From: Epichloe hybrida
Lineage: Eukaryota > Ascomycota > Sordariomycetes > Hypocreales > Clavicipitaceae
DNA: 64,000 nt
Reading direction: 5' to 3'
Assembly: GCA_019022495.1 (NCBI GenBank)
Contig: JAFEKR010000086.1
Coordinates: 1 to 64,000 of the forward strand
This document shows, piece after piece, positions 45,948 to 56,681 of the stretch (its first letter is position 1; every line of letters begins with the position of its first letter). The notes beneath the pieces were generated by a model. That model made no database searches and was not told the DNA's origin. It worked only from the letters and a program-made list of their open reading frames with translations. The translations under genes were made by a program, and so were the position numbers.

Positions 45948-46380
45948 GTTCATTTTTCGTTTGGTCTGGGGTTGTTGATTTTGAAATGTACGTGTGGTGT
46001 GCATGGATGTGAAATGTGACGTTGGAGGCAGGGCTTTCACTTTGTGCAAGTTGTTTGGCGCAATGGCACGGCAAGCCAATGTATCATACCGGGGCGTAAA
46101 CAATGATTAGATAGATACCATGTAACTTGTTGTTGCGGCGGTTGAGCAAGCGAATGGGACTTTTTGTTGGGGACAGACAAATTGTCGAATTGGCGTCAGA
46201 GCTACGGCTGTGAGTGGCCAGTCAAGACTTGTGGTGCGGGGACGCTGGTCAGTCAGTCTGACTAGTCATTTGGCATGCCGCATAAGTGAAGCTTCATCAT
46301 CCATTGTGTACGACCTCACCGGGTGGGTGGGTGCCTCCGGAGCCCATCCATTTCCACTCCGTCCACATCAACATCTTCCA
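45349..46380. other. Intergenic region with two long T-tracts
   Basis: Contains the SIF2 3' UTR, T runs of about 26 (45709-45734) and 29 (45919-45947), and the leader of the 111-residue gene. Lysine- or phenylalanine-rich ORFs here are artefacts of the homopolymers. Confidence 0.6.
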
Positions 46381-46842
46381 ATGCCCACGTCCGCGCCCTC
46401 CCGTCAGGAATTCACGCCCTCGATGCGCGACCGTCAGGCACGGGGGAAGAACCCTGCCAAGGAGAGCGCGAGCTCGGACGAGCACGAGGACGAGAGAGTC
46501 ATACTAGGAAGGGGGTGAGTCCTCGCCCTCGTCCTCGTCCTTCAAAGATAGTTCCTTTACTGACCCGTGCGCGCCCCCAGGATCAAAGCCGAGCCCTTTG
46601 AGGACCGCGAGCGAAGAGGCTTTGCGCTCTCCGTGCTGGACTGCCCCGAGCAGTTGATCATGTATGCCCTTAGCACGGGCGATGTATGTCTCGATTCGCG
46701 ACAACGGACCTTGACCCTTTTCCTCAACGTGCTGACTGGACAGAGCATCGCTGGACAAAGATTCCGATTTACAGCCATGCTGTGCGGCTTCGAGGATAGG
46801 AGTGCCGGGAAGGGCAAGAGGGTTGGTGGGACGGGGAGGTGA
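46381..46842 (+). CDS. Conserved small fungal protein, function unknown
   Basis: Three exons, 46381-46514, 46581-46683 and 46744-46842 (introns 66 and 60 bases), give 111 residues. Each junction keeps frame and the second intron has a GCTGAC branch 14 bases before its acceptor. The N-terminus is disordered and acidic-basic (RQARGKNPAKESASSDEHED). The rest reads IKAEPFEDRERRG, then ALSVLDCPEQLIMYALSTGD, then QRFRFTAMLCGFE. That pattern, a helix ending in a D-x-P-E-x-L-x-M-Y-A core followed by R-x-x-F-x-x-M-L-C-G, is one I associate with small uncharacterised proteins across Ascomycota. No catalytic or membrane features are present. It follows SIF2 on the same strand but 1 kb away, so there is no sign of coupling. 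Confidence 0.75.
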
Positions 46843-47182
46843 TTTTTTTTTCTTCTGGTGCTTGTGAATTTTGTCGTGTAGGCAGGCATATGAGCCTACA
46901 CCGCGCAAGGTGGGAGACCAGACCGGGGGCAGGGTGCGTGAGCGCAAATTGGTCATCGTATTTCGATGGGCCACGGTGACATCACGGGCTCATCTGATTC
47001 AAAAGATCCATATATAGAAATGGAATTACTCTCAATATTTGTCACGACTATGATAATCCAAGAACTGGCGTTGCCATCCAATGTCCCAGTGCCCCGTATA
47101 TCCCAAGCTACGAGAAACCGATCAAAACGCCCAAGAATGCAAACTCTCTATTCCCGGTGTTGACAAAAGCTGAACTTTCCCC
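46843..47182. other. Convergent 3' region, small protein / ADAM protease
   Basis: About 340 bases of 3' intergenic DNA. No gene was seen. Confidence 0.6.
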
Positions 47183-49687
47183 TCAGGCATACCTCATGCT
47201 TCGTTGATTACCCCAACGACCATCTCCATTGGCTGCAGGCGGCGGCGGCGGCGGCGGCGGCGGCGGATAAAAAGGCGGCTGTTCGTGGAAACCACGAGAA
47301 CTCTGCTGATGATGGTCGGGGTATAATGCTCCCGATGACTCGGTACAACGAGGCTGTTGCTGATTCCATGGTCTTTGTTGTTGTTGGCCATGTCCACCAC
47401 CCCATGGCTGGCTGCTGTTGGAGGATGAAGGAGGCCAGCTGCTGCTGCTCATCTCAGGCATCTTTCGGACCTTGCGCTTGCGCATGCTGCGTCGGATGCT
47501 GCTGGAGATGCAGCTGATGATGGCGATGAGGATCAGCAAGCCGAGTACCACGACAATGGGGATGAAGACGGTCTTGTGGTTCTCGATCCATGCCCCAATC
47601 TCCTTGAGCGACGAGCTGCCCTCGCACGACCCGTTGGAGCAGTGGCCGCCAGCGCCGCAGTTGGTTCCGTCCACAAAGAATTGGTTGTACGTCATGCACT
47701 GGTTCAATGATAGCTCCGGCGATGTGCACGCGAGCATGCACTCCGTGTCGGCACAGGCCTTGGTGTTGTTGCGTCCCGTCAAGCTATTGGCCAAGTGCTG
47801 GCACTGCAAGTCCCTTGACGTACATTGGCCTGAGGCACATTGGAGGCCGTCGCCGCATGAGTCGCCGTTGTTCCTGTGCTTGTCCTCCGGGCAGGCCGCC
47901 TTGTCGCCAGGACAGGACTCGGCAACATCGCACTCTCCCGTGCTGGGCCGACAAACGGTGTCGCTTGATGCGAGCTGACATTGAGGCGTGCAACAGTCTT
48001 CGTTGCTCGGGTCACACTTGGAGTTGGCGGTGAACTTGCACGTCTTGGCGTCGCAGCACTTGTTGTCCTTGCAGCCCGATTCGCCACCACAGTCGCAGTC
48101 TTCGCCTGATTCCACAATGCCGTTGCCGCATATGCTGCCAATCTCTACATCTGTCTGGATGTTCTTGTTGTCGGTCAAGCAGTTTCCCCTGATCATGTTG
48201 GATTTGAGACCAGAGCAAATGAGGCCGATGCTGCAAGGCGAGAAGGCAGTGATGCCTTTGCCCGTCGACGGATTCATGATGAACTTGCCGCCGGCATCGC
48301 ACTGATCTCGGCTCAAAGGGCAGCAAGCTTGCGGGGATGTGCTGTCTTGGCAAGTACGCGGAACACAATCGTGAACAGCTCCAAACGTGTGACCTGATTC
48401 GTGTGCGAAAATCTGCCATTCCGTATCGGCCCTGACGACAACATTGGTGGCTGCAACAGTCTCGTTTCTGCCGCTGCCGTCTACGTTGTTGCCAGATCCG
48501 GGCCGGCAGACCATGCCACGCCAAGCCAGTCCGACAGCTGTCTGGGTGGGACAAGTGGTAAATAAGGTCCAGTAGGCATTTTCGTCCTTGGACTCGCCGC
48601 GCCATTTTGAAAAGGTGTTGAGTCGATCGTTAAGGGTCACATCGTCACCGCATTTGACGTTCCACGGTGTGTTGCCTGGCGTGGTACCGGTACAAGCTCT
48701 ATCGATAATGGTAAGATTCTTGATGGCCAGCGAGATCTTGAAGGTGCTTTCATAGATCTCCGATGCCTTGTTGACAATTCCGACGATTTGCTTCTTGACA
48801 GCACTCGTGCTGTTCAACGCTGAAAAGTAGTTGCAGTCAGTGGCAATGCCCACCAACGCAACCTTTTTGGTGGTCGGGCAGCCGGCTGTCGAGCCGATAG
48901 ACTTCATCAAGTTCGTCAAGTCGAGGCCGGTACCACCGCTTCCTACATCGTCGATCTGACGGCCGAACAAGGATCCAAAGCCCATGGACCTGAGCGACAG
49001 ATTGCTCTCGCCGGCTTCAGTTTGAAAGTTGTTGTTGAAATCCAAAGTGTCGGCGTTGCAGGTAGAAGCCTCGGCAATGTTGCGCTTCAGCTCAGTTCGG
49101 CCATCGTTGTCGACGTCTTCGACAACATCAGAATCGCGCCATACCACCATGACATCTTGGCGAGCTGCGGAGACCACGTCGGGGTCTTTTTCGTCCTTCA
49201 AGGATTGATAATCTGATCGCGAGAGAATGTGATGGTTGTCGCCATCGATGCGAAATGCACCGTCAAACAGAGGTCGTTGTCCATCCTGATGGATAGAAAC
49301 ACGAGCCCAACCGGCCTTGGCCCACCCTTTGATTTCTGAGCGCTCGATGAAGGCTGATCCACGGTACACTTTGTCTTCGGAGCGGGGAACCTTGTTCACT
49401 TCTCGCACGGAACCGTCTTCGTTTAGGTGCGTGATGGCAAAATCTTCGTGGAGGACGTCGTGGTTCGGTTCAAGCGCCAACCTAACTTTTTGTCGGCCAT
49501 TATGCAAGGTGAACAGAAGGTCGAATTTCGAAAAGGCGTTGACTCGATGCGACGGCGCCTGGATGACGGGGTTTTCGACCAAGGATATATAACTAACGGG
49601 GTTACGCTTGACAGAGTCTGCCAACGAGGACTGAGCCAACAGCGCAATGCTGGCGACGGCGGCCGCGACGGATCGTAATGTAATCAT
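47183..49687 (-). CDS. ADAM-family zinc metalloprotease (ADM-B-like)
   Basis: Single exon, 834 residues. ADAMs are membrane-anchored proteases that shed ectodomains. A signal peptide (about 1-23, SVAAAVASIALLAQSSLA) leads into a prodomain of about 200 residues. The reprolysin-type catalytic domain, about 265-500, carries the full zinc motif HESGHTFGAVHD: three His ligands, the catalytic Glu and the family Asp. A cysteine-dense disintegrin domain follows (about 510-600, GEDCDCGGESGCKDNKCC), then a Cys-rich part (about 600-690). One membrane span (about 708-730, VFIPIVVVLGLLILIAIIS) is followed by a basic SIRRSMRKRKVRK stop-transfer. The cytosolic tail is Gln/Pro-rich with about 12 consecutive prolines from a GCG-type repeat (47238-47267). 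All active-site residues are present. Confidence 0.96.
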   Translation of the reverse strand: MITLRSVAAAVASIALLAQSSLADSVKRNPVSYISLVENPVIQAPSHRVNAFSKFDLLFTLHNGRQKVRLALEPNHDVLHEDFAITHLNEDGSVREVNKVPRSEDKVYRGSAFIERSEIKGWAKAGWARVSIHQDGQRPLFDGAFRIDGDNHHILSRSDYQSLKDEKDPDVVSAARQDVMVVWRDSDVVEDVDNDGRTELKRNIAEASTCNADTLDFNNNFQTEAGESNLSLRSMGFGSLFGRQIDDVGSGGTGLDLTNLMKSIGSTAGCPTTKKVALVGIATDCNYFSALNSTSAVKKQIVGIVNKASEIYESTFKISLAIKNLTIIDRACTGTTPGNTPWNVKCGDDVTLNDRLNTFSKWRGESKDENAYWTLFTTCPTQTAVGLAWRGMVCRPGSGNNVDGSGRNETVAATNVVVRADTEWQIFAHESGHTFGAVHDCVPRTCQDSTSPQACCPLSRDQCDAGGKFIMNPSTGKGITAFSPCSIGLICSGLKSNMIRGNCLTDNKNIQTDVEIGSICGNGIVESGEDCDCGGESGCKDNKCCDAKTCKFTANSKCDPSNEDCCTPQCQLASSDTVCRPSTGECDVAESCPGDKAACPEDKHRNNGDSCGDGLQCASGQCTSRDLQCQHLANSLTGRNNTKACADTECMLACTSPELSLNQCMTYNQFFVDGTNCGAGGHCSNGSCEGSSSLKEIGAWIENHKTVFIPIVVVLGLLILIAIISCISSSIRRSMRKRKVRKMPEMSSSSWPPSSSNSSQPWGGGHGQQQQRPWNQQQPRCTESSGALYPDHHQQSSRGFHEQPPFYPPPPPPPPPPAANGDGRWGNQRSMRYA

Positions 49688-51154
49688 TGTTGATCACGTC
49701 GGAGGGATTGGAGAGAGTAAAGAGAGAGAGAGAGACAAGGGAAGACGTCCCTCGAGACGGAAGCGGTCGCACAGATATCTACTATATCCGATTCATCGAT
49801 TCATCGATATTGTTGATATGGGATGTCAAATGATCCACACAAGGAGAGAACGGTGGTGTTGGTAAGCGATAATCGTCGTACTTGGCTCAACGGCTCAACG
49901 GCTCAACGGCTCAACGGCTTGCGTTCAGGTCTGCCGCCGTCGTCTTGAGTCGGATACAGTTCGCGAATACAAAGAAATGATCTTGGGTAATCCGTACTAG
50001 ACGGGGTGATGTAGAGGACACAAAGGAAAACCGTGGAGCGATTTGCTGATTTGCTGGCGCAGGAACAAAAAGTAGGGGGTGAGCATCTGAGACGTCTGGT
50101 TGACAATGGATGAGTTGTGGTGTCGACTAAAACCACACAACCAAGGAGCGAGTCCGGGGGGGGGGGAGGGTAGGGGATGGGGGGCGAAGGAGGATGGTGA
50201 CTCGGTGAGGCAGTGCAGGTGCTGCGGACGGGTAGGCTTTGGCCGTTGGCTGGTGAGAGTAGTAAAGTGGAGACGGGAACGAACCATTACGCAACTCCTG
50301 AGGGGGAGGGCTTGTTGGCCATGCGGCGGCAAGTGGCAACATCTTCAACTTCCTGTCGCTCCTATTCTATTCGCTCCACGCAAGCGGCTTTGCCTCGATA
50401 ACGATTATTCCCATCGCCTTCTCTCCCCTACATGTACATATTACGGACTACAGTTGTGGAATTTGGTTCCATCCACAGTGGGTCTTGGGTAATTCCGAAA
50501 AAGATCCAGTAATATGTATGTATGTACATGGTCGCGGGCGGCGTTTTCGAAATTATCTGGACCCACTGTAAATTGACTCTTCAACAGCACCCAATCGTAG
50601 ATTTCGACGTTGCAGGTGGCCCGTTGCACTTTGTAGCCGTCATGACATGGACATGGACGGGTAGTTCGGGGCTGACGGCTGACGGTTTTTTTTTTTTTTT
50701 TTTTGTGTTTCTGCGTGGCTTTGGGGCTTTCGTTGGCCCGCCAAATCTGATACTAATGAGACGCTGAAATGAACTCTGAAACGCAGCTGTGGATGTGGAT
50801 GTGGATGTCTGCTGCCCTCGATCACTTTTATTGCAGACCCGGTTTGTTCCAAGGCCTCTCAGCCAGCGCAAGTCTACGGATATGTACAGCGACATGTACT
50901 CTGTACTGCGTGCTACCCCATCAATTGCCCCACTTGCATCTTCATTCAGAATACGCTATTACTGATTGCATCGACTTCTTGTACGGGATTACTCCTCGCA
51001 CAAAATATAAACCACACACATAACATATTAGGCCATCCACCAGGTGGTATAAATTCCAAATACCAAAAAATTCACTCCCAACACTATTCCGCCAATTATG
51101 TAATACGACTCGATTGAAGAAGACAGGATGGGAAAATCACTCCCAACTCGTCAT
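49688..51154. other. ADAM promoter and acetyl-CoA synthetase 3' region
   Basis: About 1.47 kb with no supported gene. It holds a GA-rich stretch just upstream of the ADAM start, the 8-base array at 49884, a G10-type run near 50157 and a T21 tract at 50684-50704. A TGGATG repeat occurs at 50790-50808. Confidence 0.6.
49884..49919. repeat. 8-base minisatellite (GGCTCAAC)
   Basis: Four and a half perfect copies of GGCTCAAC, about 200 bases upstream of the ADAM start codon. Confidence 0.93.
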
Positions 51155-53834
51155 TCATTTGGCCTTCTTCTCCTGATGGACCACTTCGATGATTTTCTCC
51201 ACGATGCTCGGATCAGACAACTACGCCAATCAGATTCCCATCCCAAGTTTATGTGTTAAAAAGATGGAGAAGACTCGTGTGCAAAAACTTACAGTAGAAA
51301 TGTCACCAAGCTGGTCCTCCTCACCAGCGAGGATCTTTCTCAAGATTCTTCGCATAATCTTACCGCTTCGCGTCTTGGGCAGATCGGGAACCACGTGAAT
51401 GGCCTTGGGGGCGGCAAAAGGACCGATGCTCTTGCGTACTTGCATGATGAATTCTTTGCGGAGAGTGTCGCTGATCTCATTGCCGTCTTTGATGGCGACA
51501 AAGGCGTTGACGGCTTGACCTGTCAGTTCATCGGTAACACCGACAACGGCGGCTTCAGCAATGGCGTGGTGCTCGATGAGGGCGGCCTCAATTTCAGCGG
51601 TCGAGAGACGGTGTCCAGAGACGTTGACGACGTCGTCGACACGACCGCGGATCCAGTAGAAGCCCTCGTGATCGCGACCAGCTCCGTCACCGGTGAACTG
51701 CAGTTCGTCAGCAGGGCCTAGAGGAAGATAATAACAGGTAGACAGGAAAAATCCCCAATTAAGGAGGTAGTGGTGAGGCTAGATTATAAAGTGGAAAACA
51801 TACGTAGTAGCCCTTGTAGACATTGAGATACGTGTCCATGTATCGCTCATGAGCACCGTACACGGTTCGGGTCATGCTCGGCCACGGCTGCTTGAAGGCA
51901 AGCACACCCTCGACGTCGTTTCCGTGGCACTCCTCGCCAGATACAGGATCGATGATGGCGGGCTCAATGCCAAAGAAGGGGAAAGAGGCGCTACCAGGCT
52001 TGGTGGGAGAAATGCCGGCGAGAGGGGTGATGACGTTGGAACCAGTCTCAGTCTGCCAGTATGTCTGCAGCACATGTTGGTAAGTTTTGTCTGAATTGTA
52101 AGAGAGCACAAGTTTCTCTCTACTTACGTCAACAACGTGTGCCTCTTCCTTGCCCACAATCTCAAAGTACCACTTCCAGACTTCGGCGGCAATGGGCTCA
52201 CCGACGGAGCCGAGCACTCGCAAATGCCTCATGCCACTCTTGACTTGTTCATCGCCAGCGCGCTTCAGCAATCTGAGGGCAGTGGGAGCCACGTAAAACT
52301 GAGTGACCTTGTGCTTCTCGATAATCTCCCAGTATCGCGAGAAGTTGGGGTAGGCTGGCGTACCCTCAAACACAACGGTGGACACACCGAGCAGCAGAGG
52401 AGCATATACAACATAGGTGTGGCCAGTAATCCAACCAACGTCACCACCGCAGAAGTAGCGGTCGCCGTCGTGGATGTCAAAGACATGCTTGCCGGTCAAG
52501 GCGGCGCCCAGCAAGTAGCCGGCTGTGGTGTGCATGACGCCTTTGGGCTTGCCGGTAGAGCCAGAAGTATAAAGCAAGAAGAGAGGATCCTCCGAGTTCA
52601 TGACCTCGGGGGCAATGTAGCTGGGCCACTTCTTGAGCTCCTCGTGCCACCAGACATCGCGTCCCTCCTGCATGGGGACGTCGGCGCCAGTGCGCTTGAA
52701 GACAAGGACGCTGGTGACATCGGGGCACTGCTTGAGCGCGTCGTCGACAATCTTCTTGGTGCCGATGAGCTTGCCACCACGCTTCCCCTCGTCTGTCGTG
52801 ATGACGACGCGGGAGCGGGCGTCAATGACACGGTCTCTCAGGGAGTCGGCCGAGAAGCCAGCAAAGACTATGGAGTGAACGGCACCAATACGGATACAGG
52901 CGAGAATGGCGACCACAGCCTCGGGAATCATGGGTAAATAGATGGCGACTGTGTCTCCCTTGCGAACACCCATCTGCTTCAAAGTCCATGCTGCCTTGCA
53001 GACCTGGCGCAGCAGCTCGCCGTAGGTGACGTTTCGGCCATCTTGGGGCTCATCGGCCTCGTAGATGATGGCGACGCGGTTGGGATCCTTGAAGGCATGG
53101 CGATCAACCAGGTTGTAGGAGGCGTTGAGCTGGCCCTCGACGAACCACTTGACATCGCCATCGGCCAGGGTACCGCTGCTGACGGTGTCAAAGTCGCGGT
53201 ACCATGAGAGCAGCTCGCGAGCGCGCTCACCCCAGAACTTGGTGGGGTTAGTAATGGACTCTTGATACAGCTTCTGATATTCTTCGAAATCTTTTTTTTT
53301 TTTTAAAGATTGATTGATTGATTGATTAATTGTTAGTGGCGGGTTGAAACAGGCGCCAGCCATCGCGGGCACGGGCGAGCGGAAGGATGTTTAGTTGGGG
53401 GTGTGGCGCCGTGTCCAAGCTCTCCAACTTGCCCAGCCGCCGTAGAACGCGGAGCTTGGCGCACGTCAACCTGAGTAGGTGTGTGACTTACTGGCAAGAT
53501 GGGGTTTGCTAGGGTGCTCTGGTGATGAGAAGAAGTCAGCATTGGTGCGTTTCTCGCTCTTGTGTTCTTTTACAGTCATCAAAGAGATTTCATGGAGTGC
53601 GCGGGGCAGCCAATGGACCGAGATGTGGACGAGAAGACGAGCGGCGAGAGACGATCAAGAGGATGAGGGTTACACGGCGGGCAAGACATACTTGCAAGCA
53701 TTTTCTCGGGGGGATCTGTAAAGAAGACATCTTGTCAGCTCTGGACACTTGAATGAGAGGAGAGACTCCAACGTACGGAAAGTGTCGACATTGTGCGCCT
53801 CGGCGACCTTGGGCACGTTTTGTTCCTCGGCCAT
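51155..53834 (-). CDS. facA: Acetyl-CoA synthetase
   Basis: It makes acetyl-CoA from acetate, ATP and CoA and is needed for growth on acetate. Seven exons are 53777-53834, 53692-53715, 53492-53518, 52128-53290, 51804-52064, 51293-51697 and 51155-51220, giving 667 residues, the normal fungal length. Exons 2 and 3 are only 24 and 27 bases and together supply the PPEKMLA and KHPSKPHLA part of the N-terminus. Diagnostic motifs are [21 protein letters not shown] (AMP-binding P-loop, here quoted in part from residues about 270), [16 protein letters not shown] and the C-terminal [13 protein letters not shown] with the catalytic lysine that is acetylated in relatives. Intron 3 has an A13 tract against its acceptor. 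A heptamer array lies about 136 bases upstream of the start. Confidence 0.97.
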
Positions 53835-53969
53835 TGTGAAAAGTGCGGGAGTTGGCAAGTCGTGGAACAGCAGAGGTTATCGTGATACCAAAGGCGATCA
53901 CAATTTGCTCGAACACGCGGACTCGGACGAGATTGAATGACCTGGAATGACCTGGCCTTCCCCAGTTGC

Positions 53970-54075
53970 GGACAGCAGACAGCGGACAGCAGACAGCAGA
54001 CAGCAGATAGTAGACAGTAGACAGTAGATAGCAGATAGCAGATAGCAGACAGTAGACAGCAGACAGCAGACAGCA
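53970..54075. repeat. 7-base minisatellite (AGACAGC and variants)
   Basis: About fifteen tandem heptamers of the form AGACAGC, AGATAGC, AGACAGT or AGATAGT. The T-for-C variants are clustered in the middle. It begins about 136 bases upstream of the acetyl-CoA synthetase start codon. Confidence 0.93.
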
Positions 54076-54426
54076 ACGCGGGTTCAAATACGGGTCTGGT
54101 TCAGGCAGGTGGCGCGGGGTAGCCCTGTCTGGTCTGGCTTGGTCTGGTCCATCATACCCCGCATCCATTATTACCTGGTGCGCCTGCCACTCGCCACTCG
54201 CCGAACGAGATGTGATAGCTGGCTGGTTTTTTCGACCATCTGGAGTCCTGCACTGAACACTTACTACATTATACTCCGAAGTTTACTTGGGATACCCTCC
54301 AATGACACGTCTGTTGTTGACGACAGATACGCCCCGGGTGAATGAATGGAAGGGGGGCGATGCAAGTAGACGGCCATCACGACGGGGAAAATAAGAGCAT
54401 GCTGGAATTCCATCATCCATGTAGAG

Positions 54427-54512
54427 ACAACGCGTGCACGTCAGGTTGTAAAGTGTCTTCAGATCCGGACTGTGCACAAGAATTTGCACGAGAATTTCCG
54501 GCGGAAATCTCT
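54427..54512 (-). pseudogene. Degenerate F-box motif fragment
   Basis: A minus-strand frame without its own ATG reads FPPEILVQILVHSPDLKTLY and then NLTC. This fits the F-box core (LPPEIL-x2-IL-x2-L-x4-L-x2-L-x2-C), which links substrate receptors to Skp1 in SCF ubiquitin ligases. Upstream codons are low-complexity and no start is in frame. Downstream no F-box protein body can be read, and the frame runs into the acetyl-CoA synthetase promoter. I read it as the stump of a lost gene. Splicing from an unseen exon is a less likely alternative. Confidence 0.45.
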
Positions 54513-54942
54513 CACACGGGGACTGCCATCGTTGGAAAAAAGGTGAGGCGATTCGGTGGGAAGGAGTTGTTGGTATAGTTGGAAACGCGGGGCTGACTCG
54601 GCGCTTTGAATAGATGATTTTTTTTTTCTTTTTCTGATGCAGCACTCTCACTCTCGCTGTGAGGAGATGGGACGGGAGCGTGGTATTATTTGGTGGTAGG
54701 TAGATGATGTCAAAACAAGTGCTGAGAACTTGTCCACTTATTGCCAGACAATTATCTTTCGACCTGTTCCCTGCCGCAAAAAGTGTAGAGCGAGCTTGCT
54801 GAACACTGTCTGCTAGTTTCAAAATGGACCACAATGTAAAGTAATGCGGGCAGGATCCGATTTCTCAATTCCATGCTATTTACCGAATTTGCTGCACCGA
54901 CACGCCTCAACGCCAAAGAGCCAGCCCATCGCCATCTTCCCG

Positions 54943-56130
54943 CTACATCTCCATGCTCATGAGATACATCTCAAAGATGCGCATAAATTTGGCCACAAAT
55001 GCCTCTAAATGAAAAATGACCTTGGTGCCCGTCTTGACTCGATGCTCATAGAATGCAGACCATTGAATAACCTCGCCTTTCAGCCCGTCGTCGATAAGCG
55101 CAAGCAGTTTGAAGGTCAAGGTCTTGAGTATCGTCGTGGGCGGGATACAGTGTGTGAGTAGATCGTAGAGCTTTGATCGGACCTGCAATATCCTTGCAGG
55201 AGTGTGTTCGTCCATGATTTCCCTGGCAATCTGGCCGATCAATGCCTCCCAATCCGCAGGGGGAATGGGCGTACTTTCTGTTATTTTTTCACTGGCAACG
55301 CCGTGTTAGTAATGCCAGGTACGAAAAAGCCGCAAGAAGGGAACAACAATCAAGCATACTTTTGCGCGTGAACAGCCTCATACATGAGAAGGGCCCTTCG
55401 AAGGTTCCTGCCACTCTCCACAGCTATCCTCTGATGCAAGCCCTTTACGACCTCCCAGCTCTCCTTCTTGGCCGACAAAGCCAAAACGTCACATATCTCT
55501 TCGTGAGTCGGGGCCGCAACGCGAACCAAGAGAGTTCTGGACCGAATTGGTGCAATAATGTTGGCTGTTGAGTTTGCCAAGAGAATCAAACGCAGATTAG
55601 GTGAGTACTTTTCCATCGTTCGACGCAACGCAGCTTGAGCGTCCTTACTGAGCTGGTCCGCCTCGTTGATGACCACCACCTTGAACCGCTGTTTGGCAGA
55701 TTGATCTACTTGCTGCGTCTGCGCCACCTCTTTGAGAAGATCTTGAACGACTACTCTGTCGTAGTTGCCAACATCGGACGGCGTTATCTCGAGATGGTAG
55801 ACTGATGCGACAATGTTGAACTCAAGCTTTCGATTGCTCGTTGTTTGGAAGACACGCGAGTCGATCTTGATCTTTTCCACACCGGGCCCGTACAGCTCCT
55901 TTAGCGTAGCAACGATTCTCGTCTTCTTGCCAGCGCCGGACGGGCCGTAGACGAGCAAATGTGGAAAATCACCGCTTTGGGCCTGCGTTCAACTGGTTAG
56001 AAAACAGGGTTGACCTGGGTACGCGTAAATGGCATGCTCCTACCAATGACTGCAGGCGATCCGAAAGCTCTGGGTGATACGATAGAGCATCCAAAGACCG
56101 CGGCCTATGCTTGTCGACGATGAGAGCCAT
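54943..56130 (-). CDS. RFC5: Replication factor C subunit 5 (clamp loader small subunit)
   Basis: The RFC pentamer loads the PCNA sliding clamp at primer ends. Exons are 56044-56130, 55360-55982 and 54943-55291 (introns 61 and 68 bases), giving 352 residues (yeast Rfc5 354). The start MALIVDKHRPRSLDAL is the RFC-box opening. The Walker A site is GPSGAGKKT. The Walker B/RFC-V region reads VVINEADQLSKDAQAALRR, with NEAD rather than DEAD as usual for this non-hydrolysing subunit. The HLEITPSDVGNYDR segment and the collar helices (YDLLTHCIPP, IFHLEAFVAKFM) are also typical. Two ACGCG pentamers lie 72-86 bases upstream of the ATG. Confidence 0.97.
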
Positions 56131-56681
56131 TTTGACCGATGATTAGTGACAGTGGTGAGTGGCGGCTTGTGGGTTGAAGGTGCTCCTTGCAAAAATGAAG
56201 GCGCGTCTCTGCGCGTATAGTGCAGACTGGTCGCTGTTCCGTCGTTGTCCGCGGCTAAAGTGGGTCGCCTCTGCTGCGTCCCAGCGTCCCCTCCAACGTG
56301 ATTAATCTTTCTGCATACGTTTCCTTTCAGGCGATTCAAATATTATGTTTCCAACATTTCCAGTCTCAATGTTCTGGTCCCTGGTATCAGGCCAGGCTAT
56401 GCCAGTTCCTATCAGTTGCTCAATCGCCGCGTTTCCACTCGTCACCGTCGTAATAGCGTCACTACGTCCTCAATGGAAATGAAGACCCATTGCAATTCAT
56501 AGCTTCCGATGCCGTTCTTGCACATCTATATTACATGCCTCTAATCTGGGTTTTACAAATCTGTGCAATATCATGCTAGTCTCAGTGTGGCCTACATCGA
56601 ATATTATTCCAACGACTGGGGCGTCTCCCTTCTTTACGAATTCCCATTGACCTGCATCCTGTCAGTTGAGATTCCTGCCTT
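56131..56681. other. RFC5 promoter and MRPL16 3' region
   Basis: There are 551 bases between two minus-strand genes. The left part is the RFC5 promoter with the ACGCG pair; the right part is the MRPL16 3' UTR. No gene was seen. Confidence 0.6.
56202..56216 (-). promoter_or_regulatory. RFC5: Paired ACGCG (MCB-core) elements upstream of RFC5
   Basis: On the RFC5 coding strand two ACGCG pentamers occur ten bases apart, starting 72 and 82 bases upstream of the start codon. ACGCG is the core of the MluI cell-cycle box bound by MBF/SBF-type factors, which drive replication genes at G1/S in yeasts. Function here is inferred. Confidence 0.5.

Larger units (their letters stand above)
53835..54942. 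other. Acetyl-CoA synthetase promoter and RFC5 3' region
   Basis: About 1.1 kb between two minus-strand genes, holding the heptamer array and the F-box fragment listed separately. No intact gene was seen. Confidence 0.55.

Noticed and set aside
52137..52937. 266-codon plus-strand ORF
   Set aside because: Antisense shadow of the acetyl-CoA synthetase core exon.
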